Shown piece after piece: positions 43,612 through 52,863 of a DNA stretch of 62,581 nucleotides (position 1 is its first letter; every line of letters starts with the position of its first letter). The DNA comes from Symploca sp. SIO2E9 (GTDB taxonomy: Bacteria; Cyanobacteriota; Cyanobacteriia; Cyanobacteriales; Coleofasciculaceae). The stretch is taken from assembly GCA_010692645.1 (NCBI GenBank), contig JAAHGS010000026.1, positions 1-62,581 of the forward strand, read 5' to 3'. The notes below the pieces were generated by a model. The model had not been told where the DNA came from. It saw nothing but the letters and a program-made list of their open reading frames with translations, and searched no databases. A program made the position numbers and the translations under genes.

Positions 43612-44442
43612 CTACTCCCTACTCCCTATGATCGCTTGAGTTAATCCTTCTAAAGTATATTCCTCAGCCTCGATATCCACTCTCCCCAGCAGTTGACGGC
43701 AGGTAATGGAAGTTTGAGGCCCAATGGAAGCAATCTGAACCCCTTCTAATTGAAATAAGGGCTTTTGCCATTGTAGGGAAATATCTAAAAGCTGCACAAA
43801 ATTCTTGACGGTTTTGGAACTGGCAAAGGTAATCACGTCAACTTCTTGTTTTTCCAGTGCCTTTTCAGCAGCCGATGCCATTTGCTCGGGACACCTAGAC
43901 TCATAAGCTGCTACCTCTGTCACGATAGCGCCTTGAGTACGCATTTCTTTAACTAAAACTTCTCTGCCCCCAGTTTCAACTCTCGGAAACAAAACTTTCT
44001 TACCTGCCAGAGTTTCGGGGAATTCTTGAATCAGGGAATCAGCGACAAAGTTTGGGGGGATAAAATCTGGTTGGAGGTTGCGTTTGTTGAGACTAGCAGC
44101 AGTTTTTCTCCCCACTACAGCAATTTTGATAGCTGCTAAAGCACTGGCATCTTTACCTTGTTTCCAAAGTCGTTCAAAAAAGTAATCGACACCGTTAGTA
44201 GAAGTCAGAATCAACCAATCGAAATCAGACAGGCAAGTAATTGCACTGTCCAAGCCTTCCCAGTTAGAAGGAGGACCAATAACTAAAGCAGGCATTTCAA
44301 TTACCCGCGCACCTTCGCCTTGCAACAGTTGAGTGAATTTACTTGATTGTCCAGCTGAGCGAGTAACTAAAATAGTTTTACCTTTTAAAGTTGGAGTTTT
44401 TGCGCTGGAGTCGTTCCCGTAGGTTAATTTATCAGGTCGCAC
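43612..44442 (-). CDS. hemD: Uroporphyrinogen-III synthase
   Basis: Closes and inverts ring D of hydroxymethylbilane to make uroporphyrinogen III, the branch point to heme, chlorophyll, siroheme and cobalamin. The 276-residue protein has GKTILVTRSAGQSSKFTQLL near the start, DWLILTSTNGVDYFF, and the C-terminal VDVITFASSKTVKNFV motif with IASIGPQTSITC. Starts with GTG at 44442. The last codons (GSRE and the TAG stop) come from a GGGAGTA tandem array. It is just downstream of cobA. Confidence 0.93.
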   Translation of the reverse strand: MRPDKLTYGNDSSAKTPTLKGKTILVTRSAGQSSKFTQLLQGEGARVIEMPALVIGPPSNWEGLDSAITCLSDFDWLILTSTNGVDYFFERLWKQGKDASALAAIKIAVVGRKTAASLNKRNLQPDFIPPNFVADSLIQEFPETLAGKKVLFPRVETGGREVLVKEMRTQGAIVTEVAAYESRCPEQMASAAEKALEKQEVDVITFASSKTVKNFVQLLDISLQWQKPLFQLEGVQIASIGPQTSITCRQLLGRVDIEAEEYTLEGLTQAIIGSRE

Positions 44443-44562
44443 GTTAGTTTTGCTTGCTCTTTTGAAGTTAGTTTGGGTTACAGGTTGTAGGTTAACAGGT
44501 TACAGGTTATATTTGAAGCTTCCAAAGTTGATCCTCTCCAATTCAACTGCTGTAACCCCTTA

Positions 44563-45297
44563 CTAAAACTCTGGCGATTGCAAATAATCCCGCAGCCCCA
44601 CCACTTCGCCAATCACAATTACGGCTGGCGAGAGTGAAACACCATTGGTTTGCTCCACAATACTAGCTAAGGTACCAATCCAAATTTGTTGTTGGGGACG
44701 TCCGCAATCACGAATGACGGCAACTGGTGTTTTTTGTGAACGCCCATGTCGCCGCAGGCATCGGACAATTTCATCAAGGTTACGTCCTCCCATCAAAATT
44801 ACCAGAGTATCAATCCTCACCAGCCCTTCCCAGTCTAGTTCCGATGGCTGATGAGCGCTTAAAACTGCAAAACATTTGCTTAGAACAGGATCACTCAGTG
44901 GAATTGATGCCAGTAAAGGAGCTGCCAGCACTGAACTAATCCCTGGTACCACCTCAAAAGGACAATTAGTAGCAATCAGTGCCTGAATTTCTGAGCTAGC
45001 GCGACCAAAAATAAAAGGATCTCCACTTTTAAGCCTAACTACCTGCTTTCCTTGCTGGCATTGTTCCACTAGCAGCTGGTTAATTTTTGCTTGTGAACTG
45101 CTAGGACGTCCTCCCCGCTTGCCAACATTAAACTGGCGGCAAGCTTCTGGCATTAGCTGTAATAACCGAGTATCTACCAGAGCATCATAAACCAAAACCT
45201 CGGCTTGAGTTAGCAGCTCCTGTCCCCTTAGAGTAAGATACGCTATATCTCCTGGTCCTGCACCCACCAGGTAAACTTTACCTATTTGCTCACTCAT
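44563..45297 (-). CDS. cobA: Uroporphyrinogen-III C-methyltransferase
   Basis: SAM-dependent methylation of uroporphyrinogen III at C-2 and C-7 gives precorrin-2, for siroheme and cobalamin. The 244-residue enzyme contains the SUMT motifs VGAGPGDIAYLTLRG, VRLKSGDPFIFGRA and VVPGISSVLAAP. It is next to hemD, 120 bases apart on the same strand. Its siroheme branch would supply NirA in this window. Confidence 0.94.
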   Translation of the reverse strand: MSEQIGKVYLVGAGPGDIAYLTLRGQELLTQAEVLVYDALVDTRLLQLMPEACRQFNVGKRGGRPSSSQAKINQLLVEQCQQGKQVVRLKSGDPFIFGRASSEIQALIATNCPFEVVPGISSVLAAPLLASIPLSDPVLSKCFAVLSAHQPSELDWEGLVRIDTLVILMGGRNLDEIVRCLRRHGRSQKTPVAVIRDCGRPQQQIWIGTLASIVEQTNGVSLSPAVIVIGEVVGLRDYLQSPEF

Positions 45298-45440
45298 TAT
45301 GCTTTAGCGTTCATGGTACGCGCTACGCGCATGCTGCGCAAACATGACTCATGGTTAATGGTTCATGGCAATCAACAATGAAGTATGAACCATCAACAAT
45401 GAACCGGGTCAGTTACAAATTGTGTGGCTTGATTTGCGAA

Positions 45441-45650
45441 TTATTTTGACTGATAGGCTCTAGCTGAAGCTTTAATCCAGATAGATGCTCCAATTGTAAA
45501 GGGAATTAGCAGGAAGAAAGCTCCAGATATTAGTGGGTGTTCCCTTACATTCGGGAAATAAACCATTAAAGCCACCATCGTACCACAATAAACTAGACCG
45601 CAAAGTGGCAGTCCTATTACCAGTAAAGCGAATTTAGTATCCTTATCCAT
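45441..45650 (-). CDS. Small two-helix membrane protein
   Basis: Protein of 69 residues from the ATG at 45650, which has a GAGGG ribosome site upstream; the longer frame from 45716 is unlikely. Two hydrophobic segments (FALLVIGLPLCGLVYCGTMVALMVYF and GAFFLLIPFTIGASIWI) cover most of it. No family recognised. Confidence 0.65.
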   Translation of the reverse strand: MDKDTKFALLVIGLPLCGLVYCGTMVALMVYFPNVREHPLISGAFFLLIPFTIGASIWIKASARAYQSK

Positions 45651-45954
45651 AGCAATGCCCTCAAATAGCTCCACATATCTTTTTACCTGAATTATAGTCC
45701 CAGGGTTTAGGGGCAAAAATATAAAGAAAAAATTATAAACTCCCTGGATTTCGCCAATTTAACATTGCTTGGATGGACAAAAAAATCTCTAGTTATAAGC
45801 ACTCAACCAGCACACTAAACTTAACAAAAGATTAGGCTTTCTTATCTAATTCCTGTAAGCTTACTTAGAGTATTGAATGCCTCTTGGCATCTCTAAGCGC
45901 TTTGACTCCTGAACTGTTCAAGGTGTTCGTTAAAAGTGTAGTTAAAAAAGTCTT

Positions 45955-47838
45955 ATGTCGCTAGTAGTCCAGAAATACGGCGGTACCTCTGTCGGCTCAG
46001 TTGAACGTATTCAAGCAGTTGCCCAACGTGTTATCGCTACTGCCCAAAAGGGCAATTCCCTGGTGATAGTCGTTTCCGCAATGGGAAAGACTACTGATGG
46101 TTTAGTAAAACTAGCTGGGGAAATTTCCACTAATCCCTGTCGCCGGGAAATGGATATGCTGCTCTCGACTGGTGAACAAGTCTCAATTGCACTCCTATCT
46201 ATGGCATTGAAGGAATTGGGACAACCAGCAATTTCCCTAACTGGCGCTCAGGTAGGCATTGTCACAGAAGCACAATATAGCCACGCCCGTATTCTTCACA
46301 TCCAAACTGAGCGAATTGTGCGGCATCTTAACGAGAACCAAGTTGTTGTTGTTGCAGGCTTTCAGGGCATCAGCAGCACCGAAGAATTGGAAATTACTAC
46401 CCTTGGGCGTGGCGGTTCTGATACCTCAGCGGTAGCGCTTGCTGCCTCATTGGGAGCTGATCGTTGTGAGATTTATACTGATGTTCCTGGGATCTTAACC
46501 ACTGATCCCCGTCTGGTACCAGATGCCCAACTGATGGACGAGATCACTTCGGATGAAATGCTGGAATTGGCAAGTCTGGGAGCCAAGGTGCTACATCCTC
46601 GTGCTGTGGAAATAGCTCGCAATTACGGGGTTCTTCTGGTGGTACTCTCCAGTTGGACGGATCAACCAGGTACGCGGGTGGTTTCACCAATGTCTGAACC
46701 CCGCTCCCTGAGAGATCTCGAGATTGCTCGTCCTGTCACTGCCGTAGAATTTGACCTAGAGCAGGCAAAAGTGGCGCTACTGAGAGTGCCTGATTGTCCA
46801 GGCGTCGCAGCGCGATTGTTTGGTGAGATTGCCCTTCAAGAACTAGATGTCGACTTAATTATCCAGTCGATTCACGAGGGCAACACTAACGATATTGCCT
46901 TTACCGTTAATAAAGCTATTCTCAAGCGGGCGGAAGCAGTGGCAGAAGCAATTGCCCCTGGCTTGCGCTCTCCATCGACGGCAGATTCCCAAGAGGCCGA
47001 GGTGATAGTTGATCGCAACGTCGCTAAAATCTCAATTACTGGTGCTGGGATGATTGGACACCCTGGGATTGCAGCCCAAATGTTTACAGCTCTAGCTAGT
47101 GCCGGAATCAACATTGAGATGATTTCGACCTCTGAGGTAAAAGTTAGCTGTGTGATTGATGCCCAAGACTGTGACCAAGCGATCGCCATTCTGTGTGAAA
47201 CTTTTGAAATAAGATCTTCGGCAATTCAATTACCTGTTTTAGGTGAAGAAGTTGCGGTTTTAGAGAAAAAAGGGAATTCCAGGAAAATTTCCACCTCTTC
47301 CCATCTGGGCATCCCCACTCCCAAAGAACTACCACCAGTACGGGGCGTTGCCCTCGATCTCAATCAAGCTCGTCTGGCGATTCTCTATGTCCCCAATCGT
47401 CCTGGTATGGCTGCCCAACTCTTCGGACTCTTGGCAAAAGAAAATATTAGCGTTGATATGATTATCCAATCCCAGCGTTGCCGAGTGATTGATGGTAATC
47501 GCACCCGTGATATCGCCTTTACCGTTTCACAAACTGATGCTCAAGCCGCCCAGATAACCTTACAACAGGCAGCATCAGTTCTCGGGTGTGGCAAAATTCT
47601 CCTTGATACAGAAATTGCCAAGGTCAGTATTGTTGGTGCTGGGATGGTGGAACAACCTGGTGTAGCAACGCGAATGTTTGCAGCATTGGCTGCAGAGCGA
47701 ATTAACATTCAAATGATTGCCACCTCAGAAATTAAGATTAGCTGTGTAGTAGCCAAAGAGCAGGGAACTGCCGCTTTGCAAGCAATTCATAGTGCTTTTG
47801 GTCTAGCTGGAAGTCAAAAAATTGAGGTTAGGGCCTAG
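45955..47838 (+). CDS. lysC: Aspartate kinase with four ACT domains
   Basis: Phosphorylates aspartate at the entry to lysine, threonine and methionine synthesis. The N-terminal amino-acid kinase domain (KYGGTSVGSVERIQAV, SAMGKTTDG, TTLGRGGSDTSAV) covers about residues 1-250. It is followed by two tandem pairs of ACT domains, with repeated EVKVSCVI and EIKISCVV strands. This four-ACT layout of about 600 residues is typical of cyanobacterial enzymes, which respond to lysine and threonine. Confidence 0.95.
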   Translation: MSLVVQKYGGTSVGSVERIQAVAQRVIATAQKGNSLVIVVSAMGKTTDGLVKLAGEISTNPCRREMDMLLSTGEQVSIALLSMALKELGQPAISLTGAQVGIVTEAQYSHARILHIQTERIVRHLNENQVVVVAGFQGISSTEELEITTLGRGGSDTSAVALAASLGADRCEIYTDVPGILTTDPRLVPDAQLMDEITSDEMLELASLGAKVLHPRAVEIARNYGVLLVVLSSWTDQPGTRVVSPMSEPRSLRDLEIARPVTAVEFDLEQAKVALLRVPDCPGVAARLFGEIALQELDVDLIIQSIHEGNTNDIAFTVNKAILKRAEAVAEAIAPGLRSPSTADSQEAEVIVDRNVAKISITGAGMIGHPGIAAQMFTALASAGINIEMISTSEVKVSCVIDAQDCDQAIAILCETFEIRSSAIQLPVLGEEVAVLEKKGNSRKISTSSHLGIPTPKELPPVRGVALDLNQARLAILYVPNRPGMAAQLFGLLAKENISVDMIIQSQRCRVIDGNRTRDIAFTVSQTDAQAAQITLQQAASVLGCGKILLDTEIAKVSIVGAGMVEQPGVATRMFAALAAERINIQMIATSEIKISCVVAKEQGTAALQAIHSAFGLAGSQKIEVRA

Positions 47839-47839
47839 T

Positions 47840-47939
47840 TATAGCAACGGACATGTCGGTTAGGACATCCTATTTTGATTTAAAGGGAACTCTTAACAGG
47901 GAACAAGAAAGTGTCCTAACAGCTGTGGCGATCGCTATA
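47840..47939. repeat. TATAGC mini-element, short-core copy
   Basis: A 100-bp copy of the element at 40411-40524. Outer regions are nearly identical (TATAGCAACGGACATGTC and TGTCCTAACAGCTGTGGCG), but the core is only GGGAACTCTTAACAGGGAAC. It begins two bases after the aspartate kinase stop codon. Confidence 0.8.
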
Positions 47940-48046
47940 TTTCGATTACTTAAATGTTTGCTACAAATACTTATTAAGCAATAAGCGATAAATGTTCTTG
48001 TTGTCACTTATTACTTAAAGTCAAACTATTTGTAGCATTCTCGTTT

Positions 48047-48688
48047 CTAGTTACCAGGTTCAGGCTTTGCTTGTCCTGGTGAAGGCTTAGGATTACTTGG
48101 ATTATTTCCGGGGGATTCTGGTAGGAGTAGTCCCGGCAAAGTTTGCTGATTAGGGTTAGTGCCTGGAGGAGATGGTAAATTAGGAACACCAGTTGGTGGC
48201 AGTGCCGGAAAATTGCTAGAAGGTTGTTTAGACTGCCCTGATAGGGTTGCTAGTGCGACGCGATTACCCCCTACTGAACGCAGTACATCCAACACCTGCA
48301 CTACTTCGTTGTAAGTAGCATTTTCCGAAGCATACAATGCCATCAACCCATTAGGATTATTTCTTAAATATGTTCGCAGTTTCTGCTGAAAATCTGTTTG
48401 AGTCTGCACTGGTTCCTGTTCCACAAAAACTTGACCAAACTCACTGAGACTGACTATTAAAATTTCCTGTCCCTGTCGAGTTCCGGTGCTTGCCTGAGGC
48501 AAATCGACGGTAATTGCTTGCTGGCGAGACAAGCCCACTGCCGCCAGGATAAAAAATGTCAGAATACAAAAAATGACATCAATCAAGGGGACAATCTCAA
48601 CTCGAACTTCTTCATTCGAGTGTTCCATCTGAAATCGCAGAGGGCGGATTGGTGTGGGAGAAGCAACTGGACGATATTTCTTATTCAT
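48047..48688 (-). CDS. ExbD/TolR-family biopolymer transport protein
   Basis: Protein of 213 residues. One N-terminal membrane helix (IVPLIDVIFCILTFFILAAV) carries the conserved aspartate of the proton channel (PLID). A periplasmic domain (DLPQASTGTRQGQEILIVSL and YNEVVQVLDVLRSVGG) follows, then an unusual Pro/Asn/Gly/Ser-rich tail of about 55 residues. It pairs with the ExbB-like protein upstream and would energise an outer-membrane or envelope process from the proton gradient. The partner TonB/TolA is not nearby. Confidence 0.9.
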   Translation of the reverse strand: MNKKYRPVASPTPIRPLRFQMEHSNEEVRVEIVPLIDVIFCILTFFILAAVGLSRQQAITVDLPQASTGTRQGQEILIVSLSEFGQVFVEQEPVQTQTDFQQKLRTYLRNNPNGLMALYASENATYNEVVQVLDVLRSVGGNRVALATLSGQSKQPSSNFPALPPTGVPNLPSPPGTNPNQQTLPGLLLPESPGNNPSNPKPSPGQAKPEPGN

Positions 48689-48831
48689 GGGAAAATTCGC
48701 ACTATAAAGATCGTACCCTTATGGTCGAGGAGTACCCACCTGTTAAGCTAGTTTTACAAACGAGAGGTTCTGTGGGAGGAATATCTTAATGAGGTCTTCC
48801 CTCTATCTTCAAAATGCAAATGTGTCAGAGC

Positions 48832-49548
48832 TTATTGCTCAGTAGCTTCAGGAATTTCTGCTGATGCTAAATTGAGGTTATCTTCTGGAGCCACACTTGC
48901 AGAATAATCAGATTCTTCTTCCTCGCTTTGCCACCAATTTTGACGATAAATTAACTCTAACTCACTCCCTGCCTTACGGAAAACTTTGACCTGATTGTAT
49001 TGAAAAGCTTGAAATAGCCGATAGAAAGCCAGACTGATAATCGCTACAATCAACCCTGCGGCTGTGCTAATCAGGGACTCCCCGATACCTTGGGTTACTC
49101 CATCTGTAGAACCTGTACCCAAATCAGAAAGCCTAATTGAACCCAAAGAGTTAATCAAGCCTAACACCGTACCCAGCAACCCCAGCAGTGGAGACAGAGC
49201 AATTACAGCTTCTAGAATTTTGTCCCCCCGCCGCATCGAAGCCAACTCCTCATCTGCACTTGCTTCTAGAGCCAGTCGAAAGACTTCCGGATCAGGGTTA
49301 GCAAGCTTTAAAGGAGCATACAGGTATCGCCCGATTGGTAGTCTGCGCGCTTTCATAACAGTCTCTTTTGCCTTGTTTAAGTTGCTAATTGCGGCATCAA
49401 GTACGCGATTGACAACTGCTTCTTCCTTAAGGGAAATGATTGCCCAAAAGCAAACACGCTCAAGGATTACACCCACAGCCAGAATTGATAAAGCCAATAG
49501 TGGCCACATCACTACCCCGCCCTTCTCAAAGATTTCAACAATATTCAC
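48832..49548 (-). CDS. ExbB/TolQ/MotA-family proton-channel protein
   Basis: Protein of 238 residues from a GTG start, with GGGAGG upstream. Three membrane helices: [21 protein letters not shown], then [19 protein letters not shown] and [20 protein letters not shown], the two channel-forming helices of MotA/ExbB. It forms the channel complex with the ExbD-like protein 140 bases downstream. Load or target unknown. Confidence 0.92.
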   Translation of the reverse strand: MNIVEIFEKGGVVMWPLLALSILAVGVILERVCFWAIISLKEEAVVNRVLDAAISNLNKAKETVMKARRLPIGRYLYAPLKLANPDPEVFRLALEASADEELASMRRGDKILEAVIALSPLLGLLGTVLGLINSLGSIRLSDLGTGSTDGVTQGIGESLISTAAGLIVAIISLAFYRLFQAFQYNQVKVFRKAGSELELIYRQNWWQSEEEESDYSASVAPEDNLNLASAEIPEATEQ

Positions 49549-50027
49549 AATGTTCTCTTACCTCCCTTGATAACCAAGTATAAGTTTTCTTGTAAGTTGA
49601 TAAAGCCTATTAGGATTACCAGATAATATAGATTAGATTAGCTTCATTTCCAGACAACATGAAGCTCTTACAGATTTAACTGGCATCTTGAAGGTAGAGG
49701 GGGAGAGTGGGAGAGTGGGAGAGGGGGAGAAGATTTTCGAGTTTTCCTCAAACGGTTGAAAGTACAATTTAGATGCAAAACGGCTTACCAAGGGCTGAGA
49801 TTATTTTCTCTTGTTGGCTCACTGGTTATGGAAATCATAGCAGTAATTGTAATAGCTTATGGCCTGGGCAATGCACCGATTCTGACAAAAAGCCAGCAAG
49901 GTAAACAAGGTAAACCATAATGGCATGGCAGTGGTTAAGCCACTAACCGACAAAAACAGATGGGTTATCCGCATAGTCAACTGCTGAGACAATCTGGCAG
50001 TATTAATATTAGCTAGGTGGTGAAGAG
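49549..50027. other. Intergenic region with array and dispersed tail
   Basis: Holds a GGGAGAG array (49696-49729) and the second copy of the tail described at 29754-29850 (49728-49780). Upstream promoters for the divergent ExbB-like and YkvA-like genes must lie here. A possible 30-residue membrane ORF is listed separately. Confidence 0.6.
49828..49920 (+). CDS. Possible 30-residue membrane microprotein
   Basis: Frame from the ATG at 49828 encodes MEIIAVIVIAYGLGNAPIL followed by a Lys/Gln-rich tail. A single hydrophobic helix with a positive C-terminus would suit a small membrane protein. There is no convincing ribosome site and it lies next to a dispersed repeat, so it may be chance. Confidence 0.25.
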   Translation: MEIIAVIVIAYGLGNAPILTKSQQGKQGKP

Positions 50028-50330
50028 ATGAGCAATTTTTCAGTCCAATCGATTTATAACTGGTATCGCAACACTATCCGCAACTCTAAATATCGTTGGT
50101 GGATCATCTTGGGTACGTTAATTTACCTGTTGAGCCCCATTGACATTGCCCCTGACTTTATCCCAATCGCAGGACAAATTGACGATGTCTTAATTCTGAC
50201 ACTTCTGGTTTCTGAAGTTTCCCAGTTACTAATTGATAGTGTCAAATCTCGCCAAAGTAAAAATGTTGCTGAGAACACAAGTAACACTAGTGAGAAGACT
50301 GTGGATGTGGATGCTATGCCAGTTGAGTAA
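50028..50330 (+). CDS. YkvA/DUF1232-family membrane protein
   Basis: Protein of 100 residues with a DUF1232 core (WWIILGTLIYLLSPIDIAPDFIPIAGQIDDVLIL), the conserved YLLSPIDxxPDFIP hallmark. One or two short membrane helices. The function is unknown in bacteria generally. It is preceded by a GGTGAAGAG ribosome-site-like stretch, and ends 168 bases before the minus-strand MlaD gene. Confidence 0.9.
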   Translation: MSNFSVQSIYNWYRNTIRNSKYRWWIILGTLIYLLSPIDIAPDFIPIAGQIDDVLILTLLVSEVSQLLIDSVKSRQSKNVAENTSNTSEKTVDVDAMPVE

Positions 50331-50497
50331 CTGTCATAAGTAAGCAATTTTTGAAGAAGGATTTCAGTAGTTAGGAGGGGTTTTTAGATACCCTTCCCAC
50401 TCTCCTTTTACCTCTTTTATTAGGAGTAAAGAGACTTTTCAAACACAGCGGCTACAGAACTATGAGAAGATTAATCTTGGTTATCAGTTACAGCCAG

Positions 50498-51883
50498 TCA
50501 CTTCTTGGGTGCCGGAGGCTCAAGTTTAAATAAATCCTCTTGGGTATTGATTTCGATGTTAGTGTTGACTAGTGGTATCTTGGGTTGAGACTTTTGAGAA
50601 AGTAGGAGACTGTCGTTAGAATTAGCAGCACCATTGAGAGTAGCACTAATTGGTGCCAGAGACTCGGCTACCTGCACTTGCTGTTCGAGTTGTTGAGTTG
50701 AAGATACCAACTGGTTAAGTCCATCAATCAACTCTTTAACATTGGTGCGGAAGGATGGATCACCAGTTAGGGCATCGAGATCAGAAGTAATTTTTTGGGT
50801 ATTTTCAAAAGTTACCCTTGCCGAGTCTAAAGTTTGTTGTAACACCACCAAATTTGTGGGATTGTTCAGGGAATTAGAGATGTCGCGCAAGTTGGCAGAG
50901 GCATCTACAGCATTGGCTGAGAGGGTTTCTAAATTTTGCAGTAGTCCCCCGACTTCGGTATTGTCAACTTTAGAGTTAACCCGCTCAACGGTAGAATTGA
51001 CCCGATTAACCGTAGTACTCAAACCACCCACAAGTCCGCTTAACTTATCGCTGGTTTGAGCAATACCATCTAAAGTTCTAACTAAGGTTCCCCGATTTGT
51101 TGCCACCAGTTCATTAGTAGTGGCAAGGAGTTTATTGAGTTCACTAGCCGTCACGCTATATTGTTCGGCAGTTTTAGCAACGCTATCTGTGACTACACTT
51201 AGTTGACGAGTACTTTGATTTGCTGCCTTGGAAAGGGAATCGGCAGCACCCGAGAAGCTTCCAATCTCTTGTCGGAATGAGCTAGACAGAAGAGCCAACT
51301 CTTTAGCTAATTCTGCTAACCCTGCTGCCGCACTCGAAGCATTTGCTGTCAGGGAATTAACATTTTCAAAAAACTGTGGATCAGTGTAGCGTTCTGTGAA
51401 TTGGGTGCTAGCACGAAGCAGAGTAGTAAAGTTTACGCCAATCTCACCTTTAATGCGGTCTTTGTCGCAAATAACCAGCTTTGATTCGGGACATTGAGAA
51501 CTTAAAGGATTAATCGATTCTCCTTCAGCTGAGAGAGTGGTTTCAGGTGTGATGTCAATTGTAGTTTGACCAATTAAGCCATATTGATTAGCTTCAACTC
51601 TAGATTCCCGAGGAATTGACAAGCTAGTGTTGGCAATTTCAATTGTGGTCTCAACCCCGTTAGTTTTTGGTGTGATTGCCGCAATTTGACCAACTTCGAC
51701 ACCGCGATAGCGTACTACGGCACCAACTTTCATGCCAGCAATCTCGGTAAAATTAACAATGAATTTGTAACTCCGGCTACCTAAACCTAGATTTCCCAAC
51801 CAGAGAATCAAGCCCCCAAAGGCAACACATCCCGCTAGGATTAATAGCCCGACGGAGCCTTCTCGAATTGTTCGCGCTCGCAT
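50498..51883 (-). CDS. MlaD-family lipid-transport substrate-binding protein
   Basis: Protein of 461 residues. One N-terminal membrane helix (GLLILAGCVAFGGLILWLG) is followed by an MCE domain (KFIVNFTEIAGMKVGAVVRYRGVEVGQIAAI). A long helical C-terminal part of over 250 residues (SLTANASSAAAGLAELAKELALLSS, then repeated LNKLLATTNEL and RVNSTVERVNSKVDN) may form a channel-like tube, as in other MCE proteins. It is immediately downstream of the MlaF-type ATPase. The permease MlaE is not in the window. Confidence 0.9.
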   Translation of the reverse strand: MRARTIREGSVGLLILAGCVAFGGLILWLGNLGLGSRSYKFIVNFTEIAGMKVGAVVRYRGVEVGQIAAITPKTNGVETTIEIANTSLSIPRESRVEANQYGLIGQTTIDITPETTLSAEGESINPLSSQCPESKLVICDKDRIKGEIGVNFTTLLRASTQFTERYTDPQFFENVNSLTANASSAAAGLAELAKELALLSSSFRQEIGSFSGAADSLSKAANQSTRQLSVVTDSVAKTAEQYSVTASELNKLLATTNELVATNRGTLVRTLDGIAQTSDKLSGLVGGLSTTVNRVNSTVERVNSKVDNTEVGGLLQNLETLSANAVDASANLRDISNSLNNPTNLVVLQQTLDSARVTFENTQKITSDLDALTGDPSFRTNVKELIDGLNQLVSSTQQLEQQVQVAESLAPISATLNGAANSNDSLLLSQKSQPKIPLVNTNIEINTQEDLFKLEPPAPKK

Positions 51884-52000
51884 GATTTCTTTCCCTTAGC
51901 TATTAGCTGTTAACTGAGAGCTTTGGTCTTTTAAGCCCGTGCTACTCACGGGGATAAGGTCACAGCTAGTTGTCTCTCTTCAAGAGTGCTAATCAATATC

Positions 52001-52783
52001 CTAACCGACTAACCGAATCGGGCCTTCAATACTAGCACTAAAGAATTGTCTAACTAGAGGATTATCAGTAGTATCAATCTCGCTAACATCACCTTGCCAC
52101 TGTATCTTGCCGTTATAGAGAAAGACAACCTGATCAGCGGTGCGGCGAATAGTCGTGTCCTGGTGTGTCACCATCACGTAGGTACCGCAACTACCATGTT
52201 CACATTGTAGCTTGCGGACTAAATCCTCAATCACCGTCGAGGCGATCGGGTCAAGCCCAGCTGTCGGCTCGTCGTATAATAAAACTTCTGGATTATCTTG
52301 GGGTTGATCTGGGTTAGAGATAATGGCACGAGCAAAGCTAACCCGTTTACGCATTCCACCTGACAAGTCAGCGGGGAACATATCAGCAGTTCCAGACATT
52401 CCCACCATATCCAGACTTTGAGCAACTAGTTGCCGGATCCTATCTCTGGGCAATTTAGAGTGCTGGTAAAGTAAAAAACCGACATTCTCATCTACACTCA
52501 AAGAGTCAAATAAAGCCGCCTGCTGGAATACCATGCCAATACCAATTGGGTCTTTGGCATCGTCGATTAAACCAGAACGTACCTGCCCTTGAACGCGAAT
52601 TTCGCCAGCATCAGGCAGGAGTAAACCAGCAATAATCCTCAGAATGGTTGATTTCCCTGTGCCAGAGGGACCAATAATCACTAAAGCTTCCCCCCGATAG
52701 ATAGTCAAATCAACTTTATCGAGGATGATGTTACCACCAAAAGACTTGCTAATTCCTTTGAGTTCAATTAGTGGCTCTGACAT
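52001..52783 (-). CDS. MlaF-type ABC transporter ATPase
   Basis: ATP-binding subunit of 260 residues. Walker A is GPSGTGKST, the Q-loop FQQAALFDSLS, the signature LSGGMRKRV, Walker B VLLYDEPTAGLD. Its similarity to MlaF and the MlaD-like gene 118 bases downstream indicate a lipid or sterol transport system of the cell envelope. The LSGGMRKR signature is typical of MlaF-type ATPases. Confidence 0.93.
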   Translation of the reverse strand: MSEPLIELKGISKSFGGNIILDKVDLTIYRGEALVIIGPSGTGKSTILRIIAGLLLPDAGEIRVQGQVRSGLIDDAKDPIGIGMVFQQAALFDSLSVDENVGFLLYQHSKLPRDRIRQLVAQSLDMVGMSGTADMFPADLSGGMRKRVSFARAIISNPDQPQDNPEVLLYDEPTAGLDPIASTVIEDLVRKLQCEHGSCGTYVMVTHQDTTIRRTADQVVFLYNGKIQWQGDVSEIDTTDNPLVRQFFSASIEGPIRLVG

Positions 52784-52863
52784 AGGGGGCTAGAGGGAGC
52801 TAGAAGTTTAGAAGTTCAGGAGTGCCTCGCTCCGCCAGGAGCTACGCTAAAAGTAGTTCAGGA

